Assembly (NCBI RefSeq): GCF_006715765.1
Contig: NZ_VFNV01000001.1
Span: 2,418,001-2,482,000 of the forward strand
Reading direction: 5' to 3'
From: Rarobacter incanus
Lineage (GTDB): Bacteria; Actinomycetota; Actinomycetes; Actinomycetales; Cellulomonadaceae
DNA length: 64,000 bases
Shown here: in pieces, positions 25,777 to 34,215 of the stretch
Numbering within the stretch: position 1 is the stretch's first letter
Layout: the number at the start of each line of letters is the position of its first letter
Translations under genes and position numbers: made by a program
Notes under the pieces: model-generated
Told to the model about the DNA's origin: nothing
The model's input: only the letters and a program-made list of their open reading frames with translations
Database searches by the model: none

Positions 25777-26208
25777 TCAGTGCTCAGGCATGTGTGTCAT
25801 TTCCTCGTCCAGGAACTTGGTGATGGCGTGGAGGGCTTTCGGCGAGATGTCGCCGAGGGTGCGGGCTGCGTAGGACTTCACCTTCGCGGCACGCATGGAC
25901 CGAACCAGATCGAGCTGCGCGGAGACCTTCTCGGGGGTAGCGGCACCGTCCTCGCCGAGCAGGAAGGCGGCGTCCACGTCGAAGAACGCGGCGAGCCCCT
26001 CGAAGACGGCGGGGTCTTGGACGTAGCGGTGGCCGTTGACCATGTACGTCCAGCGCGACCGCGACAGGCTGGTGCCTCGTTCTTGGAGGTAGTCGGCGAT
26101 CTGCGAGTAGGTCGGTTCGGTGCCGGACTCGGCGACGGCGACGTCCATCAGGAGCCGTAGACGTTTGGCGAGGTCTTCGGCCGCAGCCTGGCTCTCGTCT
26201 TCGGTCAT
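25777..26208 (-). CDS. XRE-family regulator (ImmR-like)
   Basis: With the start at 26208 (MTEDES) the protein has 143 residues; GGGAAGGGGG lies upstream at a good distance, and the longer version starting at 26259 has no better signal. It contains a helix-turn-helix region (TYSQIADYLQERGTSLSRSRWTYMVNG) and AVFEGLAAFFDVDAAFLLG, as in XRE proteins of actinobacterial elements. The C-terminal half is helical. Four TTGnGCATGCnCAA boxes lie between its start and the divergent ArdC-like gene, so it probably represses both directions, and ImmA downstream could remove it. Confidence 0.82.
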   Translation of the reverse strand: MTEDESQAAAEDLAKRLRLLMDVAVAESGTEPTYSQIADYLQERGTSLSRSRWTYMVNGHRYVQDPAVFEGLAAFFDVDAAFLLGEDGAATPEKVSAQLDLVRSMRAAKVKSYAARTLGDISPKALHAITKFLDEEMTHMPEH

Positions 26209-26270
26209 AGTGGCTGACCCCCTTCCCTTCGCGACGGGCAAGGCATCGATGTGATCCACCCGGAGGGTGG

Positions 26271-26375
26271 TTGTGCATGCTCAACCGTACTCGTTGAGCA
26301 TGCACAAATCAAGGCTTGCGCATGCTCAACGATGGATGTTAGAACAGGACTCCGGGACATTTTGAGCATGCTCAA
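26271..26375. promoter_or_regulatory. Array of four TTGnGCATGCnCAA operators
   Basis: Four 14-bp palindromic boxes occur at 26271-26284, 26294-26307, 26316-26329 and 26362-26375. Boxes 1 and 2 form a perfect 15-bp inverted repeat (26271-26285 and 26293-26307). Centre-to-centre distances are 23, 22 and 46 bp, close to multiples of two helical turns, so dimers would line up on one DNA face. The rest of the 26209-26520 gap holds the regulator's ribosome binding site and the leader of the ArdC-like gene. Confidence 0.8.
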
Positions 26376-26520
26376 TGCTCGGTTCCGGTCTCGGCTCGGG
26401 CTGCCTCAAGGAGGTGAACGATGTCCAGCTCACGGTCCGGGCGCGGGTGTTCGCGCCTACCTGCCAGGTGTACCGCCGCGCGCAACCTTGGCGCGGCCCG
26501 CCGAAGAGGAGGCAGGAGCA

Positions 26521-27599
26521 TGGCATCGAACGAGGACCCCCGCGCGGTGCGAGAGGCGAAGCTCGACGAGCTGCACGAGAAGCTGACTGGCGCGGTCGAG
26601 TCGCTGGTCTCGGGCGACGACTGGCGCCAAGCGCTGGCCTTCGCGGCACGGTTCCGGTCGCGGTCGTTCAACAACACGATGCTGATCTGGGTGCAGCACG
26701 AGGCGGCGTTCGAGACCGGCCGGGTGCCCGAGCCTTTCCCGACTCTGGTTGCCGGGTACCGGCAGTGGCAGGGCCTCGGTCGGCAGGTGATGAAGGGTCA
26801 GCCGGGCTACATGATCTTCGCGCCCGTGACGGGCCGGTTCGCCTCGTCCAATCCTGCCGATCCGAACTCCTGGCGTCGTTTGGGGCCGCGAGAGAAGCAC
26901 AAGGTCAACGAGGTCGTGCGCTGGCGGATGGTCGGAGCGCGCCCAGCCTACGTGTGGGATGCCTCGCAGACCGACGGTGAACCGCTGCCAGTGCCGCCCG
27001 CTCCGACGCTGCTGGAAGGCGAAGCACCTTCGGGGTTGTGGGAGGGGCTGGCCGGGCAGATTCACGGCGCGGGGTTCGAGGTGCTGCGGGTCCCGCACGA
27101 GGGGATCATCTCCGGCGCGAACGGCATGACCGACTACGAGGCGCGCACGGTCGCGGTGCGGGAGAACATGGACCCTGCCGCGCAGGTCAAGACCCTCGCA
27201 CACGAGCTGGCGCACGTGCTGATGCACGATCCCGACGACGAGGAAGCGCGGCAGCATCGCGGCATCCGCGAGGTCGAAGCCGAGTCCGTCGCGCTGATGA
27301 TCGGTGCCGCGCACGGCATGGACACCGCCGGGTACACGATCCCGTACGTCTCGACCTGGGCCGCCCGCGTGGACGGCCAAGAGCCCGTCCAGGTGGTGCA
27401 GGCCACCGGCGAGCGGGTGCGGAAGACCGCGCTGGCGATCCTCGACCAGCTCGACACGCTCCAGGTCGGCGACGGCACCCCGCCCGGCCTCGAACGCGAC
27501 ACCCCCAGTCCGCGAACTTCCCGTGCGGCTGCGCATGGGGTGGAGGCGGATCGTCCGCGTGTTGCGCCGGTGCCAGCGCTGGCAGGGCGAGGGCTGTGA
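26521..27599 (+). CDS. ArdC-like protein: ssDNA-binding N-domain and zinc metallopeptidase
   Basis: The 359-residue protein has an N-terminal ArdC-like region (WRQALAFAARFRSRSFNNTMLIWVQH, GYRQWQGLGRQVMKGQPGYMIFAP) and a C-terminal metallopeptidase domain with HELAHVLMHD near residue 226 and a downstream glutamate (EVEAESVALMI). ArdC proteins bind single-stranded DNA and protect incoming plasmid DNA from restriction. An in-frame ATG at 26421 has a near-perfect AAGGAGGTG, but it would add 33 Arg/Ser-rich residues unlike family members. The ATG at 26521 also has GAGGAGG and fits the family. It is the first gene of the plus-strand ICE block and probably the first gene needed after transfer. Its stop overlaps the Prim-Pol start. 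Confidence 0.82.
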
Positions 27600-28531
27600 T
27601 GCCTGAAGCATTCGATGTCCTGGCGGCGCTCATCCGTGTGGATCGCGAGCCAAGCCTGGCGTTCGCGGCGGGCGCCCTCGCGGCGGCCCGCGTGCCCGTG
27701 TTCCCGTGTCTGGTCGAGGGGAAGCGTCCGCTCACCCGTCGTGGGTTCCTCGATGCGAGCAGCGACCCGGAACAGGTCGCGGCGTGGTGGTCGCGCACAC
27801 CGGACGCGAACATCGGCATCCCGACGGGCGCTGCATCGGGCGTTGTCGTCGCCGATGTCGATGTCCATGGCCCCCACGATGGCCGCGCGGCATTCGAGCG
27901 CGCCTCCGAGGCGGGGCTCGTCGATGGAGCGGGTCTGCTGGTGCGCACACCCACCGGTGGCGCGCACGTGTACTTCCCGGCGACACAAGGCAGGGAGCAG
28001 CGGTCGTGGCAGGCAGCTGACGTGGGCGTCGATTTCCGGGGCGACGGCGGCTACATCATCGCTCCGCCTTCCCAGCGAATCATCGACGGTCATGTGAAGC
28101 GCTACGAGGTCGCCGATATCGCCGCGCACTCGGTCGGGACGGTGGACGCGGCCCGGCTGCGGGACTTTCTCGACCCGCGCCCCGTCGCCCCGTCGCGCGC
28201 CAGCAGCGGCTCGATGGATGTGGATGCTGAGCGGTTGGCGGCTTGGGTCGCGGGGCGGGGTGAGGGTGAGCGGAACCGGGGCCTGTTCTGGGCCGCTTGC
28301 CGCCTTGCCGAGAATGGCGTCTCGGCCACGGACGCGCTCGATGCGCTGGGTTCTGCGGCACACTCGGCGGGTCTGGGTGATCGCGAGATCACCACGACCG
28401 TGCGCTCCGCCTACCGAGCCACCCAGCCCGCATCGGAGGCCACGTCCGATAGCCGGAGCCAGAGCGCGGGTCGCTGGTTCGGCCGCGCGGCGAGCCCACC
28501 CTCCGCAGCCTTGGGGAGGGCCGGGCTGTGA
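27599..28531 (+). CDS. Bifunctional DNA primase/polymerase (Prim-Pol)
   Basis: The true start is ATG 27599 (TGATG overlap with the ArdC-like stop), giving 310 residues. The Prim-Pol domain shows VFPCLVEGKRPLTRRGF, WWSRTPDANIGIPTG, VVVADVDVHG (catalytic acidic pair), RTPTGGAHVYF and VDFRGDGGYIIAPPS. A helical C-terminal part follows (GERNRGLFWAACRLAENG). It could prime lagging-strand synthesis of the transferred strand or replication of the excised circle. No helicase domain is fused. The end overlaps the next gene by 4 bp. Confidence 0.88.
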   Translation: MPEAFDVLAALIRVDREPSLAFAAGALAAARVPVFPCLVEGKRPLTRRGFLDASSDPEQVAAWWSRTPDANIGIPTGAASGVVVADVDVHGPHDGRAAFERASEAGLVDGAGLLVRTPTGGAHVYFPATQGREQRSWQAADVGVDFRGDGGYIIAPPSQRIIDGHVKRYEVADIAAHSVGTVDAARLRDFLDPRPVAPSRASSGSMDVDAERLAAWVAGRGEGERNRGLFWAACRLAENGVSATDALDALGSAAHSAGLGDREITTTVRSAYRATQPASEATSDSRSQSAGRWFGRAASPPSAALGRAGL

Positions 28532-29190
28532 TGCGTGAATCGGAAGGGCGGCGCTGGGCCGCCATGACAGCGGCCGCGGGGACGGTGTTCATCGCCGCCG
28601 GCGCGTTCTGGCTGTCGTTCACGTCGCTGGCCGACCTGGCCGCTCGCTCCGGGATCGGGGCGGGGCAGGCGTGGGCGTGGCCACTGATTGTGGACGGCAT
28701 CATCGTGGTCGCCACGGTCGCCGTCGTCGCCCTCGCCGGGCAACGCTCGGCCTGGTACCCGTGGGCGCTGCTGGTCGGCGGCGCGCTCGTCTCGGTGACA
28801 GCGAACGCCATTCACGCTGTCGTCGCCGCAGACGCCGACGTGCCACGGATGCTCGCGGCCTCGGTCGCCGCGGTGCCGCCCGTCGTGCTGCTCGCCATCA
28901 CGCACCTGACCGTGATCCTCACCCGCACCACCGACCCGGCCACCGCACTTGCCGCCGCTGCGGAGTCGATGCCTGCGCTGCCGCCTGGCGAGACGGAGGT
29001 CACCCGTCGCGAGGACGGTGTGGCGGATCGGCGGGCGTTGGGGTGGGAGCTGCGCGAGGCGGGCTGGTCGAACAAGCGGATCGCCCGCGAACTCGGGGTG
29101 CATCCCTCGACGGTGGGCCGCTGGTTCGCCGTCGCGCACCTCACTGACACCACCGACACCGCCGACGAGCGGGAGGAGACGACCCGATGA
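28528..29190 (+). CDS. DUF2637-type membrane protein with C-terminal HTH
   Basis: The 220-residue protein has four hydrophobic helices in the first 125 residues (AAAGTVFIAAGAFWLSF, WPLIVDGIIVVATVAVVAL, ALLVGGALVSVTANAIHAVV, VAAVPPVVLLAITHLTVIL), as in DUF2637/Spd-type proteins of actinobacterial plasmids. It ends with a helix-turn-helix (REAGWSNKRIARELGVHPSTVGRWF). The combination suggests a membrane-attached DNA-binding protein. Related proteins are linked to plasmid spread between hyphae in streptomycetes, but the role here is not known. Both ends overlap neighbours. Confidence 0.78.
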   Translation: MMRESEGRRWAAMTAAAGTVFIAAGAFWLSFTSLADLAARSGIGAGQAWAWPLIVDGIIVVATVAVVALAGQRSAWYPWALLVGGALVSVTANAIHAVVAADADVPRMLAASVAAVPPVVLLAITHLTVILTRTTDPATALAAAAESMPALPPGETEVTRREDGVADRRALGWELREAGWSNKRIARELGVHPSTVGRWFAVAHLTDTTDTADEREETTR

Positions 29191-29591
29191 ACACCACTGA
29201 GAACCCACAGCACAACGACCCCGCCAGGTCCGATCCGGCACGGCTGGTGCCCGAGGAGCGGCGGGAGCGCCCCGAGCCCGTCGAGGCGACGAGCACGCCG
29301 GAGGCGGTGCGGGCCGCGCAGCTCGCCCGCGACGACAAGCAGCACGCGCTCGTTCGCGGGCGCGGCGTGGAGTGGGTGCGCCCCACCGACCTGATCGCCC
29401 GCCACTCGGCGCACGCGGCCGGCCGTGGCCTCGACTTCCAGGCCGAGCTCGCACGCCGCACCCGCACCCCGCTCGGGGCCGGCGTTCGTCGTCTCGGGGA
29501 TCGTGCCCGTCGGTTGCCTCCGATTTCGGCGTTCGGGCGCAGCACCGCACCTGCCTCGCAGGTGTCCCGCTCTGGGGTCTCGATGAGTTGA
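29187..29591 (+). CDS. Small hypothetical ICE protein
   Basis: The 134-residue protein is rich in Arg, Glu and Ala, with no membrane segment or enzyme motif that I recognise. Patterns such as VRAAQLARDDKQHALVRGRGVEWVRPTDLIARHSA may form a helical DNA-contacting surface. Its start overlaps the DUF2637 gene by 4 bp, so it belongs to the same transcript. A CACCTGC/GCAGGTG inverted repeat lies near its 3' end (29548-29564). Confidence 0.6.
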   Translation: MNTTENPQHNDPARSDPARLVPEERRERPEPVEATSTPEAVRAAQLARDDKQHALVRGRGVEWVRPTDLIARHSAHAAGRGLDFQAELARRTRTPLGAGVRRLGDRARRLPPISAFGRSTAPASQVSRSGVSMS

Positions 29592-29684
29592 CGGCGGTGA
29601 GAGGTCATGGCTGCGACGGCATCGGCATGCAGGACGCGCTCGTGGGAGCGAGTGCGCACCTGCCTGCCAGGAGGTGCCGACACC

Positions 29685-30572
29685 ATGACCACACCAACCA
29701 GCACCAACACCGAGCCGACGGCCCACGGGGCTGAGGACTTCACCACTGGCGAGGGCCTGCGTGCCCTGCTCAATCGCCTCGCCGAGGGCGGCGAGGACGC
29801 CTGGGTTCACGACCCGGTGGCCCGCGACCTGATGGAGTTCGCCGCCGACAAGTACCGCGCTCTCGCGAGGAAGCACAAGCTCGACACCTGGGAAGCGGTC
29901 ACGGCGGCGTTCGACGCGATGCAGTACCGCTCGACCCGCGAGGCCAACGATCCGTGGGCGATCATCACCCACGCCGTGCGGATCACCTGCGTCTACGAGG
30001 AACGCGCCCAAGGGCTGCTCTGCTCGGTGCACCAGGCCCGCCGCGCCCACGTCTCGGCTTTCCACGACCCCGAACGATTCTCTGAACGCGACACCGCGCT
30101 GGCCGACTACCATCCCGCGTTCCACACCACCGACCTTCGTCCCAGCGACCTCGAACCGGAGCCGCGCGACGGACTCGGGTCAGCGCAGGCGTGCATGTCC
30201 GCTGGATCGGCGGCCGAGGACGCCATCGCGATGCTGTGCCTGCTCGACTGGCCCGCCGACACGGCAAGGGCCGCTGTCGAGCACGTCTGCGGAGCGTTGA
30301 TGAAGGCCGGCACACGCCAGTCCGCCTACGAGACGCTGCGCCGCGATCGGCACGCGCGGGCACTGCTCGACCTTCCGCGCCGCTCATGGGCCGCGTTACT
30401 GAAGGCACTGCTCGGGAACCCGCACCCGGCCTACGTGGCCACCAGTAGTGGTCGCGGTGTCCTGCTCCGGCTCCTCTTGGGCGAGACCCTTGATCTGCTG
30501 CTTCGCGACGAGGACCTGATCCTCGCGCTCGCGCTCGCCGCTCCGAACGGTGGAGGCGGTGAGCCCTCGTGA
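29685..30572 (+). CDS. Hypothetical ICE protein of about 295 residues
   Basis: The start at 29685 (MTTPTSTNTEP) is chosen because GGAGGTG lies 9 bases upstream and the sequence before it (from 29607) is low-quality coding. No catalytic motif is recognised. The protein is mainly helical and soluble, with WVHDPVARDLMEFAADKYRALARKHKLDTWEAV near the N-terminus and an Ala/Leu-rich C-terminus. It is coupled to parB by a 4-bp overlap. Conserved position between the DUF2637 protein and ParB suggests a maintenance role, which is inference. Confidence 0.65.
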   Translation: MTTPTSTNTEPTAHGAEDFTTGEGLRALLNRLAEGGEDAWVHDPVARDLMEFAADKYRALARKHKLDTWEAVTAAFDAMQYRSTREANDPWAIITHAVRITCVYEERAQGLLCSVHQARRAHVSAFHDPERFSERDTALADYHPAFHTTDLRPSDLEPEPRDGLGSAQACMSAGSAAEDAIAMLCLLDWPADTARAAVEHVCGALMKAGTRQSAYETLRRDRHARALLDLPRRSWAALLKALLGNPHPAYVATSSGRGVLLRLLLGETLDLLLRDEDLILALALAAPNGGGGEPS

Positions 30573-31576
30573 CCGAGCCACAGATCGGCAGCATCCAGCT
30601 CGACCGCACCGTCGATTCGATCGTCGTCGGAACACGGCACCGCGCCGACCTCGGCGACATCGAGACACTCGCCGCGTCCATCAAGCGCGACGGACTGCTG
30701 CAGCCGCTCACGATCACCATCGACGGCGTGCTGGTGTGCGGGGCGCGACGGCTGGCCGCGATCAAGAAGCTCGGCTGGCGCACCGTCAACGTCTGGGTGC
30801 GCAGCGGCCTGTCCGACCGGCTCGGGCAGCTCCTCGCCGAGCAGGACGACAACATGCTGCACAAGCCCTACACCCAGCTCGAAGCCGCCGGCCTCTACCG
30901 GGAACTCAAGCAGGTCATGGCCGAAGACGCCGCCCGCCGCAAGAGCGCTACCCAGTTCAGCAGCGAGAACCAGCCAGGAAACGACGGTGGTGCAAACTTT
31001 GCACCACCGTCTAACGGGCCACTCGGGAAGAGCCGTGAACAGGCGGCGGCGATGATCCCCGGCGGTGCCTCGCATACGACGTTGGAGAAGATCGGGTACC
31101 TCGAAGACATCGCCAACAACCCCACCCAACCCGAGACCTTGCGCGCCGAGGCCGCCGCCGGGCTGGAACGGATCGAGGCCGGAGAGCCGGTGCATCCCAT
31201 CTACCAGGCGATCCGCGACGCCGACACCACCGAACGGGAGCGGCGCGAGGCCGAACTGCACGCCCGCGCCGAAGCAGCCGTAGCCCGCGCAAAGGCGATC
31301 AAGAAGGGCAAGCGAACCCCACCCCGCCCGCTGCCGCTCGTCACCGGTGACGGGCAACCCGTCCGCTACCCGTTGCGCGCGTTCGTGCAGACCTGGGGCG
31401 AGCTGACGAACTGGTGGACCCACTACGACGCCGACACCCTCGCCGGTGAACTGACCGACGAGCAGTTCGAGAACTTCCTCGCCACCACCGACGGCACCCT
31501 CCGATTCGCCGACGCCCTCCGAGCCGCACGCGAAGGCACGACGGCGACGGAGCGGCCACGCCTCCGCGCGCTCTGA
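30569..31576 (+). CDS. parB: ParB/Spo0J-type nuclease-domain protein
   Basis: The 335-residue protein starts with GTG overlapping the previous stop. The ParB N-domain is clear: RHRADLGDIETLAASIKRDGLLQPLTI and GVLVCGARRLAAIKKLGW (the GxRR box). A helix-turn-helix-like part (SREQAAAMIPGGASHTTLEKIGYL) and a charged helical C-terminus follow. No ParA gene is visible in the window. It may act in partition of the excised circle or as a regulator. A perfect 29-bp palindrome lies inside the gene at 30983-31011. Confidence 0.8.
   Translation: MTEPQIGSIQLDRTVDSIVVGTRHRADLGDIETLAASIKRDGLLQPLTITIDGVLVCGARRLAAIKKLGWRTVNVWVRSGLSDRLGQLLAEQDDNMLHKPYTQLEAAGLYRELKQVMAEDAARRKSATQFSSENQPGNDGGANFAPPSNGPLGKSREQAAAMIPGGASHTTLEKIGYLEDIANNPTQPETLRAEAAAGLERIEAGEPVHPIYQAIRDADTTERERREAELHARAEAAVARAKAIKKGKRTPPRPLPLVTGDGQPVRYPLRAFVQTWGELTNWWTHYDADTLAGELTDEQFENFLATTDGTLRFADALRAAREGTTATERPRLRAL
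30983..31011. repeat. Perfect 29-bp palindrome inside parB
   Basis: Two 14-base arms (30983-30996 and 30998-31011; arm GACGGTGGTGCAAA) are exact inverted copies around a single C at 30997. It could be a binding site for ParB or another regulator, or an RNA hairpin. It is in the coding sequence, so codon constraint alone would not produce it. Confidence 0.8.
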
Positions 31577-31612
31577 CCACAGGCACAGGTGCCGGGTGCG
31601 CACCTGCTCGGC

Positions 31613-32305
31613 ATGAGCCCTGCAGCCACTGACACCCGGAACCGCCGCCGACTCGTCGCCCTCATCGCCGCCGGCATCGTCCTGCTGCTCCTGGCCAGCG
31701 TCGGCGTCTACGGACTCCTCACCGGCCCGCGCAGCAACACCAGCCCCCAGCAAGACCCGGAGCCTGGCCCGACCACGACGGCACCGCCGACCGCCGCACC
31801 GAGCACGCCTCGGCCGCCGCAGGTTCCAGCGGATCCACGTTCGACCAACCCAGAGACGTTCGCGCAGGGCGTCGCGTCAACGCTGTTCGCCTGGGACACC
31901 GCCTCGGGGCTGTGGCCGCTGGACTACACCTCGGCGATCCTCACGGTCGGTGACCCCAGCGGAGACGAGCAAGCAGGGCTGGCCTCCGACGTCGCGACGT
32001 ACCTGCCGACCCGCGACGCCTGGATCGAGCTACGGCAGTACACCACCCGCCAGCACCTCACCATCGACACCGCGTACATCCCCGACGCCTGGGCCGAGGC
32101 CGTAGCGCAGGCCCAACCAGGGCAGCTCGCGGCAGGCACGACGGCCGTCACGATCGAGGGCACACGGCACCGTGCCGGGGTCTGGAACGGGCAGCAGGTG
32201 AACAGCGAGAATCCGGTCGCGTTCACCGTGTTCGTCGTCTGCGCACCGACCTACCCGACCTGCCATCTGCTGCGGCTGTCGCAGCTCGACAACCCTCTGC
32301 GTTGA
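31613..32305 (+). CDS. VirB8/TcpC-like transfer protein, single membrane anchor
   Basis: The 230-residue protein has one N-terminal membrane helix (LVALIAAGIVLLLLASVGVYGLL), a Pro/Thr-rich linker and a C-terminal domain (FAQGVASTLFAWDT, TYLPTRDAWIELRQY, TAVTIEGTRHRAGVW) compatible with the NTF2-like fold of VirB8/TcpC proteins. The topology and position ahead of the cell-wall hydrolase support a bitopic scaffold of the mating channel. The ATG has no convincing ribosome binding site; a GCGCACCTG word stands 6 bases upstream (31598-31606), so a leaderless transcript or unusual initiation is possible. Confidence 0.65.
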   Translation: MSPAATDTRNRRRLVALIAAGIVLLLLASVGVYGLLTGPRSNTSPQQDPEPGPTTTAPPTAAPSTPRPPQVPADPRSTNPETFAQGVASTLFAWDTASGLWPLDYTSAILTVGDPSGDEQAGLASDVATYLPTRDAWIELRQYTTRQHLTIDTAYIPDAWAEAVAQAQPGQLAAGTTAVTIEGTRHRAGVWNGQQVNSENPVAFTVFVVCAPTYPTCHLLRLSQLDNPLR

Positions 32306-32318
32306 AGGGGTTGGTGTC

Positions 32319-33935
32319 GTGTTCCGCAAAGCCGCCATCGCAGCCCTGGCGCTGCTGTTCTTCGTCCCCGCCGCCACGCTCCTCGGGATCGGGGTGCTGA
32401 TGAACCCCGCCGCCGCCTACTGCGCCACCCCTGCCGGGACGGTTAACCTCGGCCCGATCCCGGACTCGCTCACCGTGACCACCGCGAACGGCGAGACCTT
32501 CACCCTGAACCGTCAACAGCTCACGCACGCGGCCACGATCATCACGGTCGGCAACGGCATCACCGACGTGGGCCGGCCGGGAATCAAGATCGCGCTGATG
32601 GCCGCGCTCACCGAGTCCACGCTGCGGATGCTCACCAACACCGACGCCTACCCGGAGTCGGAGAACTATCCGAACGACGGCAACGGCGGCGACCACGACT
32701 CACTCGGTCTGTTCCAGATGCGCCCCCAATCCGGGTGGGGCTCGGTCGCAGAGTTGATGGACCCGAACTATCAGGCGCGGGCGTTCTTCGGCGGGCCGAC
32801 AGGACCGAACTACCCCTCACCGCGCGGCCTGCTCGACATCCCCGGCTGGCAACAGATGGACCCCGGCGAGGCCGCCCAAGCCGTCGAGGTCTCCGCCTAC
32901 CCCGACCGCTACCGCAACTACGCGTCCGTCGCCGACAGCGTCCTCGCCGCCCTCACCAGAGGAGGCAGTCCCGCTGGCGGCGCGGGTGGCCCTGCGGTCT
33001 CGTCGTCGCGTGTGGTGTTCCCGCTGCCCGAGGGCACCTGGGTGCTGACCTCGCCGTTCGGGATGCGGGTGCACCCGATCACGGGCGAACGGAAGATGCA
33101 CACCGGCACCGACTTCGCAGCGCCCGATGGCACGCCGATCCTCGCCGCCGCTGACGGCACCGTGACCGTCGCGGAGTTCTCCGGCGGGTACGGCGGCCTC
33201 ATCGTCATCGGGCACACCATCGACGGCCAGACCGTCGTTACCGCCTACGCGCACATGTGGCAGAGCGGCATCCACGTCCACGCCGGAGACCGCGTGACAG
33301 CGGGGCAGCACATCGGCGATGTCGGCTCCTCGGGCATGAGCACCGGAGCACATCTGCACTTCGAGGTCCGCCCCGGCGGCACAGGCGGCGACGCCATTGA
33401 CGCCGCTGCCTGGCTCAACCAGCACGGAGCCGCGAACCTCCCCACCGCGACCAGCGGATCACCAGCCGTCTGCAACACCGCCGGGACGCCCGGGGCACCT
33501 GGCGGCGTTGATGGAGACCCCGACCGACTCGTCGACGATCCCACCAGCAACGGGCAAATCACCGCCCGAATGCTGCACCTCTACCAACAGACCCTCGCCG
33601 CGTTCCCCAACACCGGCTGGGGCTGCTACTCACCCCGCCCCGGCACGAAGTCAGAGCATCCCCTCGGACGCGCCTGCGACATCACCTTCGGCAACCAGAT
33701 CGGCCAACGCCCCAACCCCGCGCAACTCGAAGCCGGCTGGCGAGTCACGAACTGGATGAAAGACAACGCCGACGTACTCGGCGTCCAGTACCTCATCTGG
33801 CAAGGCCAAATCTGGTCCCTCGCCCGCGACGCCGACGGCTGGCGACCCTACAACGGCGGCGGCATGCACGACCCCGCCTCCATCACCGGCGGCCACTACG
33901 ACCACCTCCACGTCACAGTCAAGGCAGTTGCGTGA
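32319..33935 (+). CDS. Peptidoglycan hydrolase with lytic-transglycosylase-like, M23 and third C-terminal domain
   Basis: The 538-residue exported protein begins with a signal/anchor helix (AIAALALLFFVPAATLLGIGVLM). Residues about 60-215 resemble a lysozyme-like transglycosylase (AALTESTLRML, SLGLFQMRP). Residues about 235-360 are an M23 endopeptidase with all metal ligands visible: GMRVHPITGERKMHTGTDFA, AYAHM and GAHLHFEV. Residues about 405-538 (SEHPLGRACDITFG, GGHYDHLHVTV) look like a third peptidase-type domain with conserved His/Asp. It opens the cell wall for the mating channel, as VirB1-like hydrolases do. The stop overlaps the next ATG. Confidence 0.88.
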   Translation: MFRKAAIAALALLFFVPAATLLGIGVLMNPAAAYCATPAGTVNLGPIPDSLTVTTANGETFTLNRQQLTHAATIITVGNGITDVGRPGIKIALMAALTESTLRMLTNTDAYPESENYPNDGNGGDHDSLGLFQMRPQSGWGSVAELMDPNYQARAFFGGPTGPNYPSPRGLLDIPGWQQMDPGEAAQAVEVSAYPDRYRNYASVADSVLAALTRGGSPAGGAGGPAVSSSRVVFPLPEGTWVLTSPFGMRVHPITGERKMHTGTDFAAPDGTPILAAADGTVTVAEFSGGYGGLIVIGHTIDGQTVVTAYAHMWQSGIHVHAGDRVTAGQHIGDVGSSGMSTGAHLHFEVRPGGTGGDAIDAAAWLNQHGAANLPTATSGSPAVCNTAGTPGAPGGVDGDPDRLVDDPTSNGQITARMLHLYQQTLAAFPNTGWGCYSPRPGTKSEHPLGRACDITFGNQIGQRPNPAQLEAGWRVTNWMKDNADVLGVQYLIWQGQIWSLARDADGWRPYNGGGMHDPASITGGHYDHLHVTVKAVA

Positions 33936-34201
33936 TGGGCGTGTTCCCCGACTTCGACGGCCTCGGCGGCATCGGAGACCTTCGCGCCATCGTCGGCGCG
34001 CTCCTGACCTTCGTCCTCATCGTCGCCGTCCTCATGCTGATCGTCTCGGCGATCGTATGGGCCATCGCGACCGCGCACGGCAACTACGCCACCGCCAGCA
34101 AAGGCCGAACCGGAGCCCTCGTCTCCCTCGGCGCCGCAGTCCTCGCCGGAGGCGGCGTCGCTTGGATGAACTGGCTCCTCACAGTCGGGTCGAGTCTGTA
34201 G
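33935..34201 (+). CDS. Pilin-like DUF6112-type small membrane protein, copy 1
   Basis: The 88-residue protein has two membrane helices (IVGALLTFVLIVAVLMLIVSAIVWAI and LGAAVLAGGGVAWMNWLL) joined by a short polar loop (ATAHGNYATASKGRTG). This topology is that of VirB2-type pilins and DUF6112 proteins of actinobacterial elements. It is clearly related to the protein at 35248-35568. ATG at 33935 overlaps the stop of the hydrolase gene. A minus-strand gene separates the two copies. Confidence 0.7.
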   Translation: MGVFPDFDGLGGIGDLRAIVGALLTFVLIVAVLMLIVSAIVWAIATAHGNYATASKGRTGALVSLGAAVLAGGGVAWMNWLLTVGSSL

Positions 34202-34215
34202 CTGAAGGGCTGTGC

